From Streptomyces sp. Mut1 (lineage in GTDB: Bacteria; Actinomycetota; Actinomycetes; Streptomycetales; Streptomycetaceae): 64,000 bases of DNA. Made by a program: the position numbers and the translations under genes. The stretch spans positions 5,900,001-5,964,000 of the forward strand of contig NZ_CP120997.1 of NCBI RefSeq assembly GCF_030719295.1, read 5' to 3'. A model generated the notes under the pieces. The model had not been told where the DNA came from. It did no database searches and saw only the letters and a program-made list of their open reading frames with translations. This document shows, in pieces, positions 20,827 to 29,904 of the stretch (its first letter is position 1; each line of letters starts with the position of its first letter).

Positions 20827-21649
20827 GGGTCGGGCCGGTCTGGCAGCGGGGGCACCAGTAGGCGGGGCGGCCGTCCTGCTCGGCCTCCCGGATCGGTGTT
20901 CCGCAGCGCAGGCAGGGACGGCGGGTCCGGCCGTAGACCCAGAGGTTCTCACTCGGACGGCGGGTGCGGGGCCCTCTGTCCCGTGCGGTACGGGGACGGG
21001 CGCCGACGGTCGTGACGCGGTGGGGGCGGTCGCGGTTGGCGTCCAGGAGCTGCCGGGCCGTGGTGACCAGGAGGACTGCGGTCGGGGCGGGCAGCTCGCC
21101 GACGGGGAGCCAGGGCGTGGCGCGGGCCAGGAAGCAGAGCTCTGCCTTGTAGATGTTCCCGATGCCGGCCAGGTTGCGTTGGTCGAGCAGGGCCTCGCCG
21201 AGGGGGCGGGCGGGGTCCCCGAGCAGGTTGCGCAGCGCCGTGTCGGCGTCCCAGTCCGGCCCCAGCAGGTCGGGGCCGAGGTGGCCGACTGCCTGTTCCT
21301 CGTCCCGGGTGCGCAGGAGTTCGAGGACCGGGAGGCGGTAGCCGACGGCAGTGTGTGCCTCGTTGCCCAGGACGGCCCGGATCTGGTGGCCCGGGCCGCC
21401 GCGCCAACGCTCGCCCGGGGCGTAGACGCGCCAGGCTCCGTCCATCCGCAGGTGGCTGTGCAGGGTGAGGCCGCCCTCGATGCGGGTCAGCAGGTGCTTG
21501 CCCCGCGCGGAGCAGTCCAGGACGGCCCGGCCGGTGAGGTCGGCGGTGGCGAACCGGGGGACGCGGAGGTCGGACGTGGTGAGGACACGGCCGGCGAGCG
21601 CGCTGTGCAGCCGTTTCGCGGTCTGCAGGACGGTGTCTCCTTCGGGCAT
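20819..21649 (-). CDS. nei2: Fpg/Nei-family DNA glycosylase (Nei2-like)
   Basis: 276 aa base-excision repair glycosylase/AP lyase removing oxidised bases. The protein begins MPEGDTV; Pro2 and Glu3 are the catalytic residues of the family. The helix-two-turn-helix (LLDQRNLAGIGNIYKAELCF, about 155-180) and a C-terminal zinc finger CLRCG...CPRC (about 245-270) are intact. It lies directly downstream of lhr; the same nei2-lhr pairing is found in M. tuberculosis. The ATG at 21649 is set by the catalytic N terminus. The symbol is by analogy and the substrate range is not shown by sequence. Confidence 0.88.
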   Translation of the reverse strand: MPEGDTVLQTAKRLHSALAGRVLTTSDLRVPRFATADLTGRAVLDCSARGKHLLTRIEGGLTLHSHLRMDGAWRVYAPGERWRGGPGHQIRAVLGNEAHTAVGYRLPVLELLRTRDEEQAVGHLGPDLLGPDWDADTALRNLLGDPARPLGEALLDQRNLAGIGNIYKAELCFLARATPWLPVGELPAPTAVLLVTTARQLLDANRDRPHRVTTVGARPRTARDRGPRTRRPSENLWVYGRTRRPCLRCGTPIREAEQDGRPAYWCPRCQTGPTPT

Positions 21650-21816
21650 GCCTCCATGATGCGGCGGGGCGCGGGCGGGGCGGGCGCTCCCGGCGCGGTG
21701 CGCAGTTCGCGGGGCGGTCGCGGGTGGTGGTTGGACGGCAGGGGTGGGGCCGTCTGGGCGGGGCCGTCTGTACGTTGCCCCGACCGGCGCGGCGGTGCAG
21801 CTACGCGGTGGCGCGG

Positions 21817-24800
21817 CTACGCGGCGCGGAGGCGGAGGCCCCTCGGGGTGGCCAGGAAGCCGGCGGCCTCCAGCGTGCGGCCCAGGGGGGAGGTGAGGGA
21901 CGAGGCGCCGTTGGTGCGCTCGACGGTCACCGTGCCCAGGGCCCCGGCACGGGCGGCCGACGCCAGCGCCCCGGCCGCCGCCCGGAGCGCCGGATCGTCC
22001 GGATCGGTCGGCCAGGCCAGCAGGGTCTTGCCGCCGCGCTCCATGTACAGCGTCAGCTCGCCGTCGACCAGGACGACGAGCGAGCCCGCCTTGCGGCCCG
22101 GCTTGTGCCCGGCACCGTCCGGCGGCTCCGGCCACGGCAGGGCGGCGCCGTAGGCATTGGCCGGGTCGGCCGCCGCCAGGACGAGGGCGCGGGGGTCCGC
22201 GCCGGGCTCCGTACGGTCGCGGGCGGTGGAGACCGCACGCAGCCGGTCGACCGCGCCGTCCATCGCGAACTGCGCGGCCCCCAGCCCCTCCACGACATAG
22301 CCGCGGCGCGCCTGCCCGTTGTCCTCGAAGGCCGACAGCACGCGGTACGCCGCCGAGAAGCCGCCCTCGACCCCCTCGGCCTGGACCGCGCCCCGGGTCA
22401 CCACCCCGTGCCGGTCCAGCAGGGTGCGGGCCAGGGCGTGGGCCCGGTGCGTGGGGTCGGGCTCGGCTGCCGGGAGCAGGGACCAGCGGCCGGAGACCGT
22501 CGGGGGGCCGGTGCGCGAGGTGGGCCGCGCCGCCGCCGTCAGCGTGCCGTAACGGCCGCGGGGCACATTGCGCCGGGCACGATGCGCGGTCGACCCTGCC
22601 GTGCGGCCCGAGCCGAGGAGGGAGCGCAGCGGTGCCAGGGTGTCGTTGGTGAGCCGGCCCGACCAGGCGAGGTCCCACACGGCGTCCGCCAGCTGCGGAT
22701 CGGTGCAGTCCGGGTGGGTGGTGGCGCGGACCAGGTCGGCGATCTGGCGGAAGAAGAGGCCGTACCCGCCGCCGAGGGCGGTCAGCACGGACTCGTGCAG
22801 CGCGCTCAGTTCGAGAGGGCGGGGCGGGGGCAGGAGGAGGGGCGCGCTGTCGGCCAGGTAGAGGGAGAGCCAGCCGTCCTTTCCGGGCAGGGCACCCGCC
22901 CCGGCCCACACGACCTCGCCCGTGGTCGTCAGCTCGTCCAGGAGCGCGGGCGAGTAGCCGGTGACGCGGCTGGGAAGGACGAGCCGCTCCAGCGCCGAGG
23001 CGGGGACCGGCGCGCCCTGGAGCTGCTCGATGGCGCGGGCCAGACCGTCGATGCCGCGCAGGCTGTTGCCGCCGAGGTGCTGCCACTGGGGCAGGAATCC
23101 GGCGAGGGCGGCGGGCGGGACCGGCTCCAGCTCGTGCCGGAGCGCGGCCAGCGACCGGCGCCGCAGCCGCCGTAGCACCGTGGCGTCGCACCACTCCTGG
23201 CCGATGCCGGCGGGGTGGAATTCGCCCTGGACGATCCGGCCCGTGGCCGCGAGCCGTTGCAGCGCGCCGTCGGTGACGGCCGTGCCGAGGCCGAACCGGG
23301 CCGCGGCCGCGGTGGAGGTGAACGGGCCGTGCGTACGGGCGTAGCGGGCGAGGAGGTCGCCGAGGGGGTCCTTCACCGGTTCGGTGAACGCTTCGGGGAC
23401 GCCGACCGGGAGCGCCGTGCCCAGGGCGTCGCGCAGCCGGCCCGCGTCCTCGATCGCCGCCCAGTGGCCCGTGCCGGCGATCCGGACCCGGATGGCGCGG
23501 CGGGCCGACTCCAGCTCCCCTGCCCAGGCGGGTTCGGCCCCGCGCTCGGCCAGCTCGTCGTCGGTGAGCGGGCCGAGGACCCGCAGCAGATCCGCGACGC
23601 CCTCGACGTCCTTGATCCGGCGGTCGTCCGCCAGCCACTGGAGCTCCCGCTCCAGCTCCGTCAGGACGTCGGCGTCGAGCAGCTCGCGCAGCTCCGCCCG
23701 GCCCAGCAGCTCGGCCAGCAGCCGGGAGTCGAGGGAGAGCGCGGCGGCGCGCCGTTCGGCGAGGGGTGAGTCGCCCTCGTACAGGAACTGGGCGACGTAC
23801 CCGAACAGGAGCGAGCGGGCGAAGGGGGAGGGCTCCGGGGTGGTGACCTCGACGAGACGGATGCGCCGGGCCTCCAGGTCGCCCATCACCTCCGTGAGGC
23901 CGGGGACGTCGAAGACGTCCTGGAGGCACTCGCGGACCGCTTCGAGAACGATGGGGAAGGAGCCGAACTCGGAGGCCACCTGGAGGAGCTGGGCGGCCCG
24001 CTGGCGCTGCTGCCAGAGCGGGGTGCGTTTGCCGGGGCTGCGGCGGGGGAGCAGCAGTGCCCTGGCCGCGCACTCGCGGAACCGTGAGGCGAACAGGGCG
24101 GAACCGCCGACCTGGTCGGTGACGATCTGCGCGATCTCGCCCTTGTCGAAGGAGACGTCGGCGGCACCCACCGGGGGCTGGTCGCTGTCGAAGGCGGTGT
24201 TGGCCGGGGCGAGCGGTTCCGGGGCTCCCTGGCCGGGGTCCTGCGCCGGGTCGAAGTCGAGGAGGTCCAGGCCCATCATGTCGGCGTCGGGCAGCCTCAG
24301 CACGATGCCGTCGTCGGCATGCATGACCTGCGCGTCCATCCCGTACCGCTCGGCGAGCCGGGCGCTGAGCGCCAGCGCCCACGGGGCGTGCACCTGGGCG
24401 CCGAACGGGGAGTGCACGACGACGCGCCAGTCGCCCAGCTCGTCGCGGAAGCGCTCCACCAGGATCGTCCGGTCGTCCGGCACATGGCCACAGGCCCGGC
24501 GCTGCTCGTCCAGATACGCCAGGACGTTGTCCACGGCCCAGGTGTCGAGGCCCGCGGCGAGCAGGCGGTCGCGCGCGTCCTGTGAGGACAGCCCGCCGAG
24601 CTCACGCAGGAAGGCCCCCAGGGCGCGACCCAGCTCCAGGGGCCGGCCCAGCTGGTCGCCCTTCCAGAAGGGCAGCCGCCCGGGGACGCCGGGCGCGGGC
24701 GAGACGAGGACCCGGTCGCGGGTGATGTCCTCGATCCGCCAGGAGGTGGTACCCAGCGTGAACACATCGCCGGCCCGGGACTCGTACACCATCTCCTCGT

Positions 24801-26490
24801 CCAGCTCCCCGACCCGGCCGCCGCCCTTCTTGGGGTCGGCGCCGGCGAGGAAGACCCCGAACAGCCCCCGGTCGGGGATGGTCCCGCCGGAGGTGACGGC
24901 GAGGCGCTGGGCGCCGGGGCGGCCCGTGACCGTACCGGCGACGCGGTCCCAGACGACGCGGGGCCGCAGCTCCGCGAAGGCGTCGGACGGGTAGCGGCCG
25001 GCGAGCATGTCGAGCACCGCGGTGAACGCCGACTCGGGGAGCGAGGCGAAGGGGGCGGCCCGGCGGGCCACCGCGAGCAGGTCGTCCACCTGCCAGCTGT
25101 CCAGGGCGACCATCGCGACCAGCTGCTGGGCCAGCACGTCCAGCGGATTGGAGGGGATGCGCAGCGCCTCGATGGAGCCCGTGCGCATCCGCTCGGTGAC
25201 CACGGCCGCCTGCACCAGGTCGCCTCGGTACTTCGGGAAGACGACGCCGGTGGAGACCGCGCCCACCTGATGGCCGGCGCGGCCGACCCGTTGCAGCCCG
25301 GAGGCGACCGAGGGCGGCGACTCGACCTGGATCACCAGGTCGACCGCGCCCATGTCGATGCCCAGCTCCAGACTGGACGTGGCGACCACCGCGGGCAGCC
25401 GGCCCGCCTTGAGGTCCTCCTCGACCTGGGCGCGCTGTTCCTTGGAGACCGATCCGTGGTGGGCTCGGGCGAGCAGGGCGGGGGCGCCCTTGGCGGCGCC
25501 GGACTCCGCCATGATCTCCGCGGGGGAGTGGGCCTCCGGCATGGTCTCGCCGGTGGCCCGCTCGTAGGCGATCTCGTTGAGCCGGTTGCACAGGCGCTCC
25601 GCCAGGCGGCGGGAGTTGGCGAAGACGATGGTGGAGCGGTGCGCCTGGACGAGATCGGCGATCCGCTCCTCCACATGCGGCCAGATCGACGGCTTCTCGG
25701 CCTGCCCGGAGGAGTCGTCGGTGGCGGGGGAGCCGCCGAGCTCGCCCAGGTCCTCGACCGGCACGACCACGGACAGGTCGAACTGTTTGCTGGACGGCGG
25801 CTGGACGATCTCCACCTTGCGCTGCGGGGAGAGGAAGCGCGCCACCTCGTCGACCGGCCGGACCGTGGCCGAAAGGCCGATCCGCCGGGCCGGCCGGGGC
25901 AGCAGCTCGTCCAGGCGCTCCAGGGACACGGCGAGATGGGCACCCCGCTTGGTGCCCGCCACCGCGTGCACCTCGTCCAAAATCACCGTCTCGATGCCGG
26001 CCAGCGCCTCCCGGGCCGAGGAGGTCAGCATCAGGAACAGCGATTCGGGCGTCGTGATGAGGATGTCCGGCGGCCGGTTCGCCATCGAGCGGCGCTCGGC
26101 GGCGGGTGTGTCACCCGATCTGATGCCCACCCGCACCTCGGGCTCGGGCAGGCCCTGGCGCACGGACTCCTGGCGGATGCCGGTCAGGGGCGAGCGGAGA
26201 TTGCGCTCCACGTCTACCGCGAGCGCCTTGAGCGGCGACACGTACAGCACGCGGCAGCGCTTCTTCGCCTCGGCGGGCGGCGGCACGGCGGCGAGCCGGT
26301 CCAGCGCGGCGAGGAAGGCGGCCAGTGTCTTGCCCGAGCCGGTCGGCGCGACGACCAGCACGTCCGATCCCTCGCCGATCGCCCGCCAGGCGCCTTCCTG
26401 CGCGGCGGTGGGCGCGCTGAAGGCCCCCGTGAACCAACTGCGGGTCGCGGGGGAGAAGGAATCGAGTGCGGAGCCGGTCATGTTCCCCAT
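21817..26490 (-). CDS. lhr: Lhr-type ATP-dependent helicase
   Basis: 1557 aa superfamily-2 3'-5' DNA helicase. Motifs in order: Q-motif-like start, Walker A APTGSGKTLAAF (about 50), DEVH box (Walker B), motif VI QRVGRAGHQVG (about 390), followed by the winged-helix and Lhr core domains (to about 870) and the long C-terminal Lhr extension of winged-helix repeats. Full length for Lhr (about 1500 aa). Two in-frame ATGs three codons apart (26490, 26481) are possible starts. Followed after 167 bp by the nei2-like gene, so likely a joint DNA-repair unit; divergent from the AraC gene across 92 bp. Confidence 0.93.
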   Translation of the reverse strand: MGNMTGSALDSFSPATRSWFTGAFSAPTAAQEGAWRAIGEGSDVLVVAPTGSGKTLAAFLAALDRLAAVPPPAEAKKRCRVLYVSPLKALAVDVERNLRSPLTGIRQESVRQGLPEPEVRVGIRSGDTPAAERRSMANRPPDILITTPESLFLMLTSSAREALAGIETVILDEVHAVAGTKRGAHLAVSLERLDELLPRPARRIGLSATVRPVDEVARFLSPQRKVEIVQPPSSKQFDLSVVVPVEDLGELGGSPATDDSSGQAEKPSIWPHVEERIADLVQAHRSTIVFANSRRLAERLCNRLNEIAYERATGETMPEAHSPAEIMAESGAAKGAPALLARAHHGSVSKEQRAQVEEDLKAGRLPAVVATSSLELGIDMGAVDLVIQVESPPSVASGLQRVGRAGHQVGAVSTGVVFPKYRGDLVQAAVVTERMRTGSIEALRIPSNPLDVLAQQLVAMVALDSWQVDDLLAVARRAAPFASLPESAFTAVLDMLAGRYPSDAFAELRPRVVWDRVAGTVTGRPGAQRLAVTSGGTIPDRGLFGVFLAGADPKKGGGRVGELDEEMVYESRAGDVFTLGTTSWRIEDITRDRVLVSPAPGVPGRLPFWKGDQLGRPLELGRALGAFLRELGGLSSQDARDRLLAAGLDTWAVDNVLAYLDEQRRACGHVPDDRTILVERFRDELGDWRVVVHSPFGAQVHAPWALALSARLAERYGMDAQVMHADDGIVLRLPDADMMGLDLLDFDPAQDPGQGAPEPLAPANTAFDSDQPPVGAADVSFDKGEIAQIVTDQVGGSALFASRFRECAARALLLPRRSPGKRTPLWQQRQRAAQLLQVASEFGSFPIVLEAVRECLQDVFDVPGLTEVMGDLEARRIRLVEVTTPEPSPFARSLLFGYVAQFLYEGDSPLAERRAAALSLDSRLLAELLGRAELRELLDADVLTELERELQWLADDRRIKDVEGVADLLRVLGPLTDDELAERGAEPAWAGELESARRAIRVRIAGTGHWAAIEDAGRLRDALGTALPVGVPEAFTEPVKDPLGDLLARYARTHGPFTSTAAAARFGLGTAVTDGALQRLAATGRIVQGEFHPAGIGQEWCDATVLRRLRRRSLAALRHELEPVPPAALAGFLPQWQHLGGNSLRGIDGLARAIEQLQGAPVPASALERLVLPSRVTGYSPALLDELTTTGEVVWAGAGALPGKDGWLSLYLADSAPLLLPPPRPLELSALHESVLTALGGGYGLFFRQIADLVRATTHPDCTDPQLADAVWDLAWSGRLTNDTLAPLRSLLGSGRTAGSTAHRARRNVPRGRYGTLTAAARPTSRTGPPTVSGRWSLLPAAEPDPTHRAHALARTLLDRHGVVTRGAVQAEGVEGGFSAAYRVLSAFEDNGQARRGYVVEGLGAAQFAMDGAVDRLRAVSTARDRTEPGADPRALVLAAADPANAYGAALPWPEPPDGAGHKPGRKAGSLVVLVDGELTLYMERGGKTLLAWPTDPDDPALRAAAGALASAARAGALGTVTVERTNGASSLTSPLGRTLEAAGFLATPRGLRLRAA

Positions 26491-26582
26491 CGTGCACCCC
26501 ACCACTGACAACGGCCGTGACAACCGCTGAGCGGGCGGCACCATCAGCGGCCGGACCGCCCGCGAGCTGCGAGAATCCGAGC

Positions 26583-27446
26583 ATGGCAGGAGCACAGCAA
26601 CCGGCGGAGTGGGCGCGGCACTGGAGTTACGCGGAGCTGCCCGACCTCGACCTGCTGCGCGCCCGCTACATCCGCCACACCTTCCCGCGCCACAGCCACG
26701 AGGGCTATGTCTTCGCCACCATCAGCCACGGGGTCGAGGACATCGGGACACCTTCCGGGACCGTGCACGCGGGCCCCGGCACCGTCGTCATGATCAATCC
26801 GGAGGTGCCGCACACCGCTCGGGCCAGCGTCCCCGAGGGCTGGGTGTACGCCACGCTCTACCCGTCCGTGGAGGTGGTCAACGCCATCGCCGCCGATACG
26901 ACGAACCTGCGCGGCACCGTCGGCTTCACCGAGACCGGGGTCGCCGATCCGCACGCCGCCCGGCTCATAGGCGAGGTCCACCGGGCTGCGGAGGAGGGCA
27001 ACGCACTGGCCGCCGACAGCATGCTGCGCGTCGCCGTCACCCACCTGCTCACCCGGCACGGCAGCGCCTTCCCCACCCCCGCGCCCCGGGCGGCGGGGGC
27101 GCGCGACGCGGCGCGCGCCCGGAGCCTCCTGGAGTCGCGGATGGCCGCCCCGCCCACTCTGGAGGCGCTGGCGACCGAGCTGGGCACCAGCCCCTTCGCC
27201 CTGCTGCGCGCGTTCAAGAAGCAGTACGGCATGCCCCCGCACACCTGGCTCACCGACGCCCGGGTACGGCGTGCGCGCCGGATGCTCGACGCGGGTACGG
27301 CACCGGCGATCGCGGCCGCCGAGGTCGGCTTCACCGACCAGCCGCATCTCAACCGTCACTTCACCCGGATCGTGGGTGTGCCACCCGGCGCCTACCAGCG
27401 CGAACGCGCAAGAACGTACAAGACCGGTCCTGAACCGTCCCGGTAG
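26583..27446 (+). CDS. AraC-family regulator of the azlCD pair
   Basis: 287 aa. N-terminal cupin-type ligand domain (HTFPRHSHEGYVF, about 30-110) and C-terminal double helix-turn-helix (about 180-275) with the AraC signature EVGFTDQPHLNRHFTRIVGVPPGAYQRE. It ends 10 bp before azlC, so it is probably co-transcribed with it and controls branched-chain amino-acid export. The ATG at 26583 begins MAGAQQPAEW; ribosome-binding site weak. The effector is unknown. Confidence 0.9.
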   Translation: MAGAQQPAEWARHWSYAELPDLDLLRARYIRHTFPRHSHEGYVFATISHGVEDIGTPSGTVHAGPGTVVMINPEVPHTARASVPEGWVYATLYPSVEVVNAIAADTTNLRGTVGFTETGVADPHAARLIGEVHRAAEEGNALAADSMLRVAVTHLLTRHGSAFPTPAPRAAGARDAARARSLLESRMAAPPTLEALATELGTSPFALLRAFKKQYGMPPHTWLTDARVRRARRMLDAGTAPAIAAAEVGFTDQPHLNRHFTRIVGVPPGAYQRERARTYKTGPEPSR

Positions 27447-27456
27447 CGTTCCGGAT

Positions 27457-28260
27457 GTGGCAGAAAAGACAGCACACCTTCGCACTACCGCCGAACCGGC
27501 CTCCGGCAGCACGCTCGCCGCCGGGACCAAGCCGGACGCGGCCGTCGTACGGGACGCGCTCGGCGTCGGCGTAGCCGTCGGCCTCTCCGGCTTCGCCTTC
27601 GGGGTCACCTCGGCGGGCTCGGGCCTGAGCCTGCTCCAGACCTGCGCGCTCAGCCTGCTCGTCTTCACCGGCGCCTCCCAGTTCGCCCTGGTCGGCGCGC
27701 TCGCCGCAGGCGGCAACCCGTACACCGCGGCCGCCGGCGCCTTCTTCCTCGGCGTACGCAACGCCTTCTACGGTCTGCGCCTGTCACAGCTCCTCGCCCT
27801 GCCGCGCGCCCTGCGCCCGCTCGCCGCCCAGTGGGTCATCGACGAGACGACCGCCGTGACCCTGCCCCAGCCCACCCGCCGGGCGGCGCGGATCGGGTTC
27901 ACCGTGACCGGGCTCACCCTCTACGTGCTGTGGAACCTGACGACGCTGCTGGGCGCCCTGGGGGCCGAGGCGCTCGGTGACACCGACGCCTGGGGACTGG
28001 ACGCGGCCAGCCCCGCCGTGTTCCTCGCGCTGCTCGCCCCGATGCTGAAGTCCACGACCGAGCGCGTCACCGCGGGGCTCGCCGTTCTGCTCGCCCTCGG
28101 CCTGCTGCCGGTGCTGCCCGCGGGGGTGCCCGTTCTGCTGTCCGCGCTCGCCGCGCCCGTCGTCCTGTTCCTGATGGGGCGCGCCAAGGGCGGCGACGCC
28201 GGAGCGGGAACGACCGGAACGAAGGACGCGGGCCCGGCCCGTACGGAGGAGGACCGATGA
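27457..28260 (+). CDS. azlC: AzlC-family branched-chain amino-acid exporter, large subunit
   Basis: 267 aa membrane protein with about seven hydrophobic segments; AzlC motifs include GFAFGVTSAGSGLSLLQT, FTGASQFA and FFLGVRNAFYGLRLS. AzlC and AzlD together export branched-chain amino acids or analogues. The GTG at 27457 is preferred because it comes right after the regulator stop; the longer ORF overlaps the regulator. The C terminus overlaps azlD by 4 bp (ATGA). Confidence 0.9.
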   Translation: MAEKTAHLRTTAEPASGSTLAAGTKPDAAVVRDALGVGVAVGLSGFAFGVTSAGSGLSLLQTCALSLLVFTGASQFALVGALAAGGNPYTAAAGAFFLGVRNAFYGLRLSQLLALPRALRPLAAQWVIDETTAVTLPQPTRRAARIGFTVTGLTLYVLWNLTTLLGALGAEALGDTDAWGLDAASPAVFLALLAPMLKSTTERVTAGLAVLLALGLLPVLPAGVPVLLSALAAPVVLFLMGRAKGGDAGAGTTGTKDAGPARTEEDR

Positions 28261-28562
28261 ACGTCTGGATCGCCATCGCGCTGACCGCCGTCGGCTGCTA
28301 CCTCGCCAAGCTGCTCGGCCTCCTGGTGCCCGCCGGCGCCCTGGAGCGCCCCCTCGTCCAGCGCCTCGCCGCGCTGCTGCCGGTGGCCCTGCTGGCCGCC
28401 CTCACCGCCCAGCAGACCTTCGGCGACGGACAGCACCTGACGCTGGACGCCAGGGCCGCGGGGCTCGCGGCGGCGGCGCTCGCCCTCGTCCTGCGCGCCC
28501 CCTTCCTGGTCGTGGTGGGCGCGGCGGTCGCCGTCACCGCGGGCGTGCGCGCGCTGGGGTAG
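28257..28562 (+). CDS. azlD: AzlD-family exporter, small subunit
   Basis: 101 aa with three to four hydrophobic segments covering nearly the whole protein (WIAIALTAVGCYLAKLLGLL and so on). Small partner of AzlC in the two-component exporter. Start coupled to the azlC stop by an ATGA overlap. Last gene of the araC-azlC-azlD unit. Confidence 0.9.
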   Translation: MNVWIAIALTAVGCYLAKLLGLLVPAGALERPLVQRLAALLPVALLAALTAQQTFGDGQHLTLDARAAGLAAAALALVLRAPFLVVVGAAVAVTAGVRALG

Positions 28563-28586
28563 CCCGGGACGGGGGATACGCAAGAG

Positions 28587-28636
28587 GCGCGGGTGTAAGG
28601 GGCACGGCACACGGGCCGTGTCCCTTACACCCGCGC
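28587..28636. terminator. bidirectional terminator between azlD and the minus-strand toroid gene
   Basis: Long near-perfect stem of about 21 bp (gcgcgggtgtaagg...cacggc / gccgtgtcccttacacccgcgc) with a 6-nt loop. It lies between the azlD stop and the stop of the convergent gene at 28647. Confidence 0.85.
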
Positions 28637-28646
28637 TACCTCGCTC

Positions 28647-29561
28647 TCAGTCCAGGCCGCGCCCATGCGCCCGCAGGGTCTGCAACGCCCTGAGCGTCAC
28701 CAGGGGCCGCCCCTCCAGCGCCGTCCCCGGCGCCCACTGCCGCCAGGTCACCGGCCAGCCGCCATCCTCCTCCTGCGCGGCCGCCAGGTGGTCGAGCGAG
28801 CGGTCCATCTCGGCGTTGGTGAACCAACGGCGGGCGAGCGATTCGGGTGTACGGGCGTAGTCGTACGGGAAGTGCTGCTCGCCCGGCGCGTATCCGGCGG
28901 CCACCGGATACTCGGCGCGCCGCTCCGGGGCGAGCACGGCGAGCCGCTGGTCGCGCACCAGCCGTCCCAGCCGTTCGGCGGCGGCCTCGGCCCGGGTCCG
29001 GTCGGGCACCCCGTCGAGGAAGGCGAGCGCGGCCTCGATCTCGTACGGATGCGAGACGTCCAGCGCGTCGACGGCCGCCCAGCAGAAGTCGGTGGCCCGG
29101 AAGAGCCAGGCGTGCCACACCGCGTTGCGGTGCAGCAGCCCGACGACGGGGCCGGTGGCCAGCAGCTCGGCCGGCGGGTCGTCGACGATCGGGATGAAAG
29201 GGGCCGCCGGGTAGCCGCGCTGCGAGGGGAGCAGGGCGGGCAGGGCCCCCTCCTTGGTCGAGACCTCCGTCAGATAGCGGCAGATCCGCTCCACCCGGGG
29301 ACCGTCGCAGCGGCCGATGGAGTCGAGGACGCTCAGCGCGTGGGCGGTGTGCAGCGGCTGACTGACGGGGCCGCGCAGATCGGGTTCGAGCGCGTGGCCG
29401 TAACCGCCGTCCTCATTGGCGTAGGCGGCGAGTGCCGTTTCCACGGCGTCCGCTCCTCCCGCTAAGAATTGATGGGCGAACCGCCGCTGTTCGAGGACAC
29501 GGGCCGTGAGCCAGATGAACTGCTCGGCACGGTCGAGGGGACTTGTTCCAGTTCCAGCCAT
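28647..29561 (-). CDS. alpha/alpha-toroid (prenyltransferase/squalene-cyclase-like) protein, function unknown
   Basis: 304 aa. Two Gly-rich motifs of the terpene-cyclase/prenyltransferase toroid fold are visible: NEDGGYGHALEPDL near residue 45 and QEEDGGWPVTWRQW near 275. The DxDD or metal motifs of true cyclases were not seen, so an enzymatic role is not claimed. The ATG at 29561 (MAGTGTSPLDRAEQ) is chosen; the ORF extends 52 codons upstream over the neighbouring intergenic sequence. Conserved near recA in Streptomyces as far as I recall. Confidence 0.75.
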   Translation of the reverse strand: MAGTGTSPLDRAEQFIWLTARVLEQRRFAHQFLAGGADAVETALAAYANEDGGYGHALEPDLRGPVSQPLHTAHALSVLDSIGRCDGPRVERICRYLTEVSTKEGALPALLPSQRGYPAAPFIPIVDDPPAELLATGPVVGLLHRNAVWHAWLFRATDFCWAAVDALDVSHPYEIEAALAFLDGVPDRTRAEAAAERLGRLVRDQRLAVLAPERRAEYPVAAGYAPGEQHFPYDYARTPESLARRWFTNAEMDRSLDHLAAAQEEDGGWPVTWRQWAPGTALEGRPLVTLRALQTLRAHGRGLD

Positions 29562-29639
29562 GGACCCGACCGTAGGGTGTCGGGCGCCCCCGCAGGGCCG
29601 GGCCGCCTGCCGCACCCTCTGGAGCGGGATACTGAGGGC

Positions 29640-29834
29640 ATGCGGTTGACGATTTTCTGGGAACGGATGGCGGACCACTTCGGCGCGGGCTACGCGGAAT
29701 CCTTCGCACGCGACCACGTGATGGCCGAGCTCGGCGGACGCACGGTGCAGCAGGCGCTGGCGGCGGGCTGGGAGACCAAGGACGTCTGGCGCGGTGTCTG
29801 CGCGGCGGTGGACATTCCCGCGGACAAGCGCTGA
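29640..29834 (+). CDS. DUF3046 family protein
   Basis: 64 aa (MRLTIFWERM...). A short actinobacterial helical protein regularly found near recA/recX; function unknown. The WERMADHFG and GVCAAVDIP motifs fit DUF3046. The ATG follows gaggg closely. The 78 bp between it and the divergent toroid gene must hold both promoters. Confidence 0.85.
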   Translation: MRLTIFWERMADHFGAGYAESFARDHVMAELGGRTVQQALAAGWETKDVWRGVCAAVDIPADKR

Positions 29835-29904
29835 CGCCGTGGGATCGCCGCGTGCGAAACGGGGTGCGTGACCGGTTGCCGCGCGGGTAGGCGAGACTGG
29901 CAGC

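Noticed and set aside
20819..24382. 1187-codon minus-strand ORF that runs from the lhr region into nei2
   Set aside because: Only its last 276 codons from MPEGDTV are coding; the rest is a wrong frame of lhr and low-complexity sequence. It is not a fusion gene.
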